DNA from: Amycolatopsis sp. A133
Lineage (GTDB): Bacteria > Actinomycetota > Actinomycetes > Mycobacteriales > Pseudonocardiaceae
Length of the DNA stretch: 64,000 nucleotides
Direction of reading: 5' to 3'
Assembly: GCF_031082405.1 (NCBI RefSeq)
Contig: NZ_JAVHJU010000003.1
Span: 251,219-315,218, forward strand
The first letter of the stretch is position 1. The number at the start of each line of letters is the position of its first letter. This document shows, in pieces, positions 58,842 through 64,000 of this stretch. The notes beneath the pieces were generated by a model. That model was not told the origin of the DNA. It saw only the letters and a program-made list of their open reading frames with translations, and searched no databases. The position numbers and the translations under genes are program-made.

Positions 58842-61800
58842 CCCACGACCTCGAACCCGACTCCGACCCCGGCGCCGAGCCGATCGCGATCGTCGGGATG
58901 GCCGCCCGCGTCCCCGGCGCCGGCGACCTGCGCCGGTTCTGGCGCAACCTCGTCGACGGCGTGGAGTCCGTCAAGCCCGCCACCCGCGAGGAACTGCTCG
59001 CCCGCGGCGCCGATCCGGCCACTTTGGACGATCCCAGCTGGGTCAACGCCACCACGGTGGTCGAGGGCTTCGACGAGTTCGACGCCGACCTGTTCGGGAT
59101 GACCAGCCGCGAAGCCGAGATCACCGACCCGCAGCACCGCGTGTTCCTCGAAGCCTGCCACTCGGCCCTGACCGACGGCGGCTACGACCCGGCCCGCTAC
59201 CGCGGGGCGATCGGGGTCTACGGCGGCACCGGGCGGACCGGCTACCTGGTCGAGAACCTGCTGCGCAACGAGCGGGTGATGGCCTCGCAGCACGGCGGCA
59301 TCGGGATGTCGACCGGCAACCAGCCGAGCTACCTGACGACGGCGGTGTCCTACAAGCTGAACCTGCGCGGCCCGAGCCTGGCGATCCACACCGCGTGCTC
59401 GACGTCGCTGGTCGCGGTGCACCTGGCCTGCGAGGCCCTGCGCAACGGCGAATGCGACATGGCGCTGGCCGGTGGGGTCAACCTGGAGATGCCGCACGGC
59501 ATCGGGTACATGGGCGTCGAAGGCTTCACCTCGCCGGACGGGCACGTGCGCGCGTTCGACGCCGGCGCCAACGGCACGGTGTGGAGCAGCGGCGCCGGGG
59601 TCGTCCTGGTCAAACGGCTGTCCCAGGCCCTGGAAGACGGCGACCACATCCGGGCGGTCGTGCTCGGCAACGCGATCAACAACGACGGCGCCACGAAGGT
59701 CGGCTTCTCCGCGCCGAGCGTCGCGGGCCAGACCGAGGCCATCGCGCAGGCGGTCGGCATGGCCGGGGTCGACCCGCGCACCATCGGGTACGTCGAGGCG
59801 CACGGCACCGGGACCGCGCTCGGCGACCCGATCGAGATCAACTCACTGTCCACTGTGTACGGCCACGGGGTGCCGGACACCGGCTGGTGCGCCATCGGGT
59901 CGGTGAAGTCGAACATCGGCCACCTGTCCCAGGCGGCGGGGGTCGTGGCGCTGATCAAGACCGTGCTGGCGATGGAGCACGGGCTCATCCCGCCGACGAT
60001 CAACTACGCCGAGCCCAACCCGGGCATCGACTTCCCGCGCAGCCCGTTCTACCCGGCGCGGACCGTCACCAAGTGGGAAGCGGCCGACACCCCGCGCCGG
60101 GCGGGCGTGAGCTCGTTCGGCGTCGGCGGCACCAACGCCCACCTGGTGCTGGAGGAGGCCCCGCCGCCGCGGCGGCAGCGCCGTCCGCACCCGGCGCACC
60201 TGCTGCGGGTGTCGGCGAAGACGCCGGAGACGCTCGCCACCGCGGTCGAGCACCTCGCCGACCGGCTGGCCGGGGACGTCGACCTCGACCTCGCCGACGT
60301 CGCGCACACCCTCGCGGCCGGCCGCACCGAGTACCCGCACCGGGCGGTCGTCGTCGCCCGCGACACCGAAGACGCCGTCGACGGCCTGCGCGACCCGCGG
60401 CGCCTGCTGGCCGCGCGGGCGGACGAGCCCCAGGTGGCGTTCCTCTTCTCCGGCCAGGGTTCCCAGTACGCCGGGATGGGCGCGGAGCTGTACCGCAGCG
60501 AGCCCGTCTTCGCCGCCGCCGTGGACGAGTGCTGCGAGCTGTCGGGGATCGCGGGCCTGAAGGACCTGATCTTCGACCGCGGCGGGGACACGAAGCTGCG
60601 GGAAACCCGCTACACCCAGCCCGCGCTGTTCGTCGTCGAGTACGCGCTGGCCGTGCTGTGGCGCAGCTGGGGCGTGCGGCCCGGGGCGATGATCGGCCAC
60701 TCCGTCGGCGAATACGTCGCTGCGACCGTGGCCGGGGTGTTCACCCCGGCCGACGCCGTGCGGCTGGTCGTCCGGCGCGGCGAGCTGATGCAGGCGATGC
60801 CCGCCGGCGCGATGCTCGCCGTCCAGCTCGACGAGGAGGCCGTCGCGAAGCGGCTGCCCGCAGGACTGGCGATCGCCGGGGTCAACGGGCCCGGCACCTG
60901 CGTCGTCGCCGGGCCGTCCGGCGCCGTCGCCGACTTCGCCGCGCTGCTCAAGGCCAGTGACGTCCAGTGCCGGGAGCTGGTGACCTCGCACGCGTTCCAC
61001 TCGCCGATGATGGACCCGATCCTGGCGGAGTTCACCGAGGCCGTCGCCGCGGTGCCGCGGTCCGCGCCCGCGCTGCCGTTCCTGTCGAACCTGACCGGCG
61101 GCTGGATCACCGGCGCCCAGGCCACCGATCCCGGCTACTGGGCCGCCCACCTGCGCCGGGCCGTCCGGTTCGGCGACTGTGTTCGGACGCTGTTCGCCGG
61201 GGGAGAGCGCTGGGCGCTCGTCGAATGCGGCCCGGGCCACCAGCTGGCCGGGCTCGCCCGCGCCGCGGTGCCGAAGGGCCTCCCCGCGCCGCGGCCGAGC
61301 TTGCCCGGCCGCACCGACCGCGAGGGCGACGTCGAAACGCTCTACGCCGCGGCCGGTCTCCTGTGGGCGCACGGGGTGCCCGTGGAGTCCACGTCCGGCT
61401 ACCGCGTGCCCCTGCCGGGTTACCCCTACGCGCGCAAGCGGTACTGGATCGACCCCGACCCGAAGGGGACGCTCGCCGAGCCCGAGCGGCCGAGCGGCCC
61501 GCTGCCCCTCGACGAGTGGTTCGCCGTCCCGTCCTGGCGTCAAGCCGGGCCGGACCTGCGGCGCGAGCCCTTCACGGACTGCCTCGCGTTCGTCGAAGAC
61601 GACGTCCTCCCCGGCCTGCTGCGAGACGCCGGGGTCGCCGTCACCGAGGTCCGGCCCGGCGAGCGGTTCGCCGCCGTCGCGGGCGGCTTCACCGTCCGGC
61701 CGGGCGTGCGCGAGGACTACGACGAACTCGTCGCCGCCCTCGCGCACCGCCCGGAACGCGTGGTCCACGCCTGGGCGCTCGGCGGGACCGAGACCGGCAT

Positions 61801-64000
61801 GGCCGCGCAGGACCGTGGGTTCTTCAGCGTCCTCAACCTGGTGCAGGCCTGGGGCGAGCCGGTGCGGATCGACGTGCTGAGCACCGGCACCGCCGACGTC
61901 ACCGGCACCGACCTCACCCGGCCGGAGCACGCCACGCTCGCGGGCATCGCGCGGGTGGTCCCCCTGGAAGTCCCGGGTGCGGTCGTGCGCCGGATCGACG
62001 TCGAGACGGTGTCGGCGGAGGTCGTGGCGGAGCTGTTCCACCCGGCGGACGCCCCGGCCGAGGTCGCGGTGCGCCGCGGCCGCCGCTGGGTGCTCGAGCA
62101 CACCCAGCTCGCGGTGCCCGAGGCCGCGCCGGTGCTGCGCGCAGGCGGGCGCTACCTCATCACCGGCGGCACCGGCGGCATCGGCGTCACCTTGGCCGAA
62201 GACTTCGCCCTGCGCGTCCGGGCGAAGCTGATCCTGCTGACCCGTGGTGGCCTGCCGCCGCGGGAAGAGTGGGACGCGCACCTGGCCGCGCACGGCGGCA
62301 CCGACCGGGCCGGGCGGGCGGTGCTCGCCGTCCGGCGGATGGAGGCGGCCGGCGCGGTGGTGCACGTGGTCGCCGCCGACGTGACCGACCCGGCGCGGCT
62401 GCGGGAGGTTCGCGAGCTGGCGGAGCGCGAATTCGGCGGGCTCGACGGGATCGTCCACGCGGCCGGGCTCCCCGGCGGCGGCGTCGCCGAGGTCAAGGAG
62501 CGGCCGGCCGCGGAGGCGGTGCTGGCGCCGAAGATCGGCGGCACCCTGGCCCTGGCCGAGGCGTTCGCCGACCTGCCGCTGGACTTCGTCGCGCTGTGCT
62601 CGTCGGTCACCGCCGTCTCCGGCGACTTCGGGCAGGTCGACTACTGCGCGGCCAACAACTTCCTCGACGCCTACGCCCGCGGCGACCACGGCTGGCGGGC
62701 CCGCGTGGTCTCGCACAACTGGGGCGGCTGGGACGAGGTCGGCATGGCCGCCGAGGTGGCCGCGCCGTCGGCGATCCGCTCCACCCGCACGAAGGCGGAC
62801 GGCCCGGTCGCGCACCCGGTGCTCAGCACCCGCACGGGCGGGAGCTGCCACGGGCTGGTTTCGGCGGCCGGGCACTGGCTGCTCGACGAGCACCGGATCG
62901 CCGGCGTGCCGGTCGTCCCGGGCACCGGGCACCTGGAAAGCGTGCGGGCCGCGGTCGAGGCGGCGCTGCCGCGCCCCGGCGACGGCCACGTCGTCGAACT
63001 GCAGGACGTCGTGTTCCTCGAACCGTTCTCGGTGCCCGAAGGCACGGTCGCGGAGTACCGGGTCGCCTTCGACGGCGACGGGTTCGCGGTGACCAGCCGC
63101 GCGGCCGGGGTGACCAAGGTGCACGTCCGCGGCTCCGCGGGCTGGGTCCCGGCCCCGACGACGTCCACGGTGGACCTCGATGCGGTCCGCGGCCGGACGC
63201 GGGTGCTCGACGACGGCAACGCCTTCGGCACCGGCCGGACCAGCATGGTCACCTTCGGCCCGCGGTGGGCCGCGCTGCGCACCCACCACGTCGGCGAGCA
63301 CGAAGAACTGGCCTCGCTGGTCGCGCCCGAGGCGGCGGCCGGGGACACCGGCTGGGCGCTGCACCCGGCGCTGCTCGACGTCGCGACCGCGTTCGGCCGC
63401 GGCCGGGGCAGCGGTACCTACCTGCCGATGAGCTACGGCCGCGTGGTGGTGCACGCGCCGCTCCCGGCGAGCTTCCACAGCCACCTGCGGTACCGGGACT
63501 CCGGCGGGGACCAGGTCGTCTCGGCCGATCTGACGCTGTGCGCCGACGACGGGCGCGTGCTCGTCGAAATCGAGGACTTCGTGTTGCGGCAGGTCGACGA
63601 AGGCGCGGTGAGCGGCGGGCTCGCGGCGGTGGCGCCGCGGTCCACTGTGGATAGCGCCGGGATCCGGCCGGTCGACGGCGCCGAGGCGTTCCTGCGCGCG
63701 CTGACGCCCGGCCTCGGAGGCCAGGTCGTGATCAGCACCCGCCCGGTGCGCGACCTGTTCGCCCGCCGGGTCACCGCCGAGCGGCTGGAGGAAACCGAAG
63801 AGGCGGCCGAGCCGGCCGAGGCACCGGTCCAGGACGGCTACCTCGCCCCGCGCACCGATCTGGAGGCCGAGATCGCCCGGCAGTGGGCGGAAGTGCTCGG
63901 CGTCGAGCGCGTCGGCGTCGACGACGACTTCTTCGCCCTCGGCGGCAACTCGCTGGTCGCCATCCAGCTGATCGCCCAGGTCCGCAAGACCACCGGCGCC
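58838..64000 (+). CDS. Type I polyketide synthase: KS-AT-KR-DH-ACP, 3' truncated by the window
   Basis: At least 1721 residues from GTG 58838, overlapping the NRPS stop. KS: Cys187 ([12 protein letters not shown]), His322, His362. AT: Ser622 in GHSVGEYV and HAFH at 718-721, the signature for malonyl-CoA. KR: NADPH loop TGGTGGIG (1109-1116), catalytic Tyr1269 ([14 protein letters not shown]); the LDD motif of B-type ketoreductases is absent. DH follows KR: His1352 ([11 protein letters not shown]) and Asp1514 (HPALLDVA). ACP: Ser1705 ([10 protein letters not shown]). The order KR then DH is unlike the usual AT-DH-KR. The reading frame is open at the right edge, so more modules may follow. Confidence 0.95.
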   Translation, partial: MTHDLEPDSDPGAEPIAIVGMAARVPGAGDLRRFWRNLVDGVESVKPATREELLARGADPATLDDPSWVNATTVVEGFDEFDADLFGMTSREAEITDPQHRVFLEACHSALTDGGYDPARYRGAIGVYGGTGRTGYLVENLLRNERVMASQHGGIGMSTGNQPSYLTTAVSYKLNLRGPSLAIHTACSTSLVAVHLACEALRNGECDMALAGGVNLEMPHGIGYMGVEGFTSPDGHVRAFDAGANGTVWSSGAGVVLVKRLSQALEDGDHIRAVVLGNAINNDGATKVGFSAPSVAGQTEAIAQAVGMAGVDPRTIGYVEAHGTGTALGDPIEINSLSTVYGHGVPDTGWCAIGSVKSNIGHLSQAAGVVALIKTVLAMEHGLIPPTINYAEPNPGIDFPRSPFYPARTVTKWEAADTPRRAGVSSFGVGGTNAHLVLEEAPPPRRQRRPHPAHLLRVSAKTPETLATAVEHLADRLAGDVDLDLADVAHTLAAGRTEYPHRAVVVARDTEDAVDGLRDPRRLLAARADEPQVAFLFSGQGSQYAGMGAELYRSEPVFAAAVDECCELSGIAGLKDLIFDRGGDTKLRETRYTQPALFVVEYALAVLWRSWGVRPGAMIGHSVGEYVAATVAGVFTPADAVRLVVRRGELMQAMPAGAMLAVQLDEEAVAKRLPAGLAIAGVNGPGTCVVAGPSGAVADFAALLKASDVQCRELVTSHAFHSPMMDPILAEFTEAVAAVPRSAPALPFLSNLTGGWITGAQATDPGYWAAHLRRAVRFGDCVRTLFAGGERWALVECGPGHQLAGLARAAVPKGLPAPRPSLPGRTDREGDVETLYAAAGLLWAHGVPVESTSGYRVPLPGYPYARKRYWIDPDPKGTLAEPERPSGPLPLDEWFAVPSWRQAGPDLRREPFTDCLAFVEDDVLPGLLRDAGVAVTEVRPGERFAAVAGGFTVRPGVREDYDELVAALAHRPERVVHAWALGGTETGMAAQDRGFFSVLNLVQAWGEPVRIDVLSTGTADVTGTDLTRPEHATLAGIARVVPLEVPGAVVRRIDVETVSAEVVAELFHPADAPAEVAVRRGRRWVLEHTQLAVPEAAPVLRAGGRYLITGGTGGIGVTLAEDFALRVRAKLILLTRGGLPPREEWDAHLAAHGGTDRAGRAVLAVRRMEAAGAVVHVVAADVTDPARLREVRELAEREFGGLDGIVHAAGLPGGGVAEVKERPAAEAVLAPKIGGTLALAEAFADLPLDFVALCSSVTAVSGDFGQVDYCAANNFLDAYARGDHGWRARVVSHNWGGWDEVGMAAEVAAPSAIRSTRTKADGPVAHPVLSTRTGGSCHGLVSAAGHWLLDEHRIAGVPVVPGTGHLESVRAAVEAALPRPGDGHVVELQDVVFLEPFSVPEGTVAEYRVAFDGDGFAVTSRAAGVTKVHVRGSAGWVPAPTTSTVDLDAVRGRTRVLDDGNAFGTGRTSMVTFGPRWAALRTHHVGEHEELASLVAPEAAAGDTGWALHPALLDVATAFGRGRGSGTYLPMSYGRVVVHAPLPASFHSHLRYRDSGGDQVVSADLTLCADDGRVLVEIEDFVLRQVDEGAVSGGLAAVAPRSTVDSAGIRPVDGAEAFLRALTPGLGGQVVISTRPVRDLFARRVTAERLEETEEAAEPAEAPVQDGYLAPRTDLEAEIARQWAEVLGVERVGVDDDFFALGGNSLVAIQLIAQVRKTTGA

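Noticed and set aside
59843..63484. A 1213-codon minus-strand open frame over the PKS
   Set aside because: Antisense to KS-AT-KR-DH with intact motifs; shadow composition.

Overview
The window is high-GC (about 70% or more) actinomycete chromosome. Most CDSs run stop-to-start or overlap by a few bases (GTGA and ATGA junctions). The gene set (acyl-CoA carboxylase with a small epsilon subunit, F420-type LLM and PPOX oxidoreductases, many MarR/TetR/PadR regulators, MmpL-like pump, secreted S1 protease, an NRPS/PKS cluster) points to Pseudonocardiaceae, most likely an Amycolatopsis-like species. That assignment is inference from gene content and style; no rRNA or tRNA is present to test it.

Layout. 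1-5.9 kb: end of an acyl-CoA carboxylase beta/epsilon pair, an LLM oxidoreductase/MarR operon, a PadR-MFS efflux operon and a second LLM enzyme. 6.1-9.9 kb: cobalamin-dependent methionine synthase metH behind what I read as an S-adenosylhomocysteine (SAH) riboswitch whose expression platform hides the ribosome binding site. 9.9-14.4 kb: FAD monooxygenase, secreted PI-PLC-like protein, CutA, RraA-like protein, and a DUF6292-type gene whose 3' end is repeated three times in frame. 14.4-18 kb: a signalling island (NarL-type regulator, HATPase, tandem-PAS histidine kinase, stand-alone receiver, STAS protein). 18-25 kb: large TPR membrane protein, adenylating enzyme with MarR, and several small or secreted proteins. 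25.6-31.5 kb: Tat-exported glutaminase-like/lectin protein under a palindromic operator, a compact polyamine operon (ornithine decarboxylase, AdoMet decarboxylase, aminopropyltransferase), and a DUF4360 protein. 31.6-41.1 kb: MarR-MmpL divergon, ECF sigma factor with DUF6069 protein, HATPase, VanZ/RDD membrane protein, antitoxin-like small protein, PPOX enzyme, LtaS-like sulfatase. 41.5-51.3 kb: S1 protease, stress and detoxification genes with their TetR-family regulators and operators, a TetX-like monooxygenase operon, and a PucR regulator. 51.6-64 kb: start of a hybrid NRPS/PKS cluster cut by the window edge.

How parts work together. Several units are classical regulator-plus-target sets with visible operators: MarR boxes at 2.5 kb, MarR/MmpL at 32.3 kb, TetR/hydrolase at 44.8 kb, and a triple TetR box at 47.2 kb driving TetR-TetX-hydrolase. 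The metH leader links methyl-cycle state (SAH) to methionine regeneration. The biosynthetic cluster has an unusual architecture: A-T-KS with the acyltransferase excised, then A-T-C-T, then KS-AT-KR-DH-ACP with KR before DH. A 67-codon ORF of atypical composition diverges from its first gene. This cluster is the best candidate here for undescribed chemistry.

A palindrome TCCACWGTGGA, usually encoding Ser-Thr-Val-Asp with rare Thr codons, recurs inside unrelated genes across the window and looks like a DNA-level signal. No tRNA, rRNA, CRISPR array, insertion sequence or prophage was seen.
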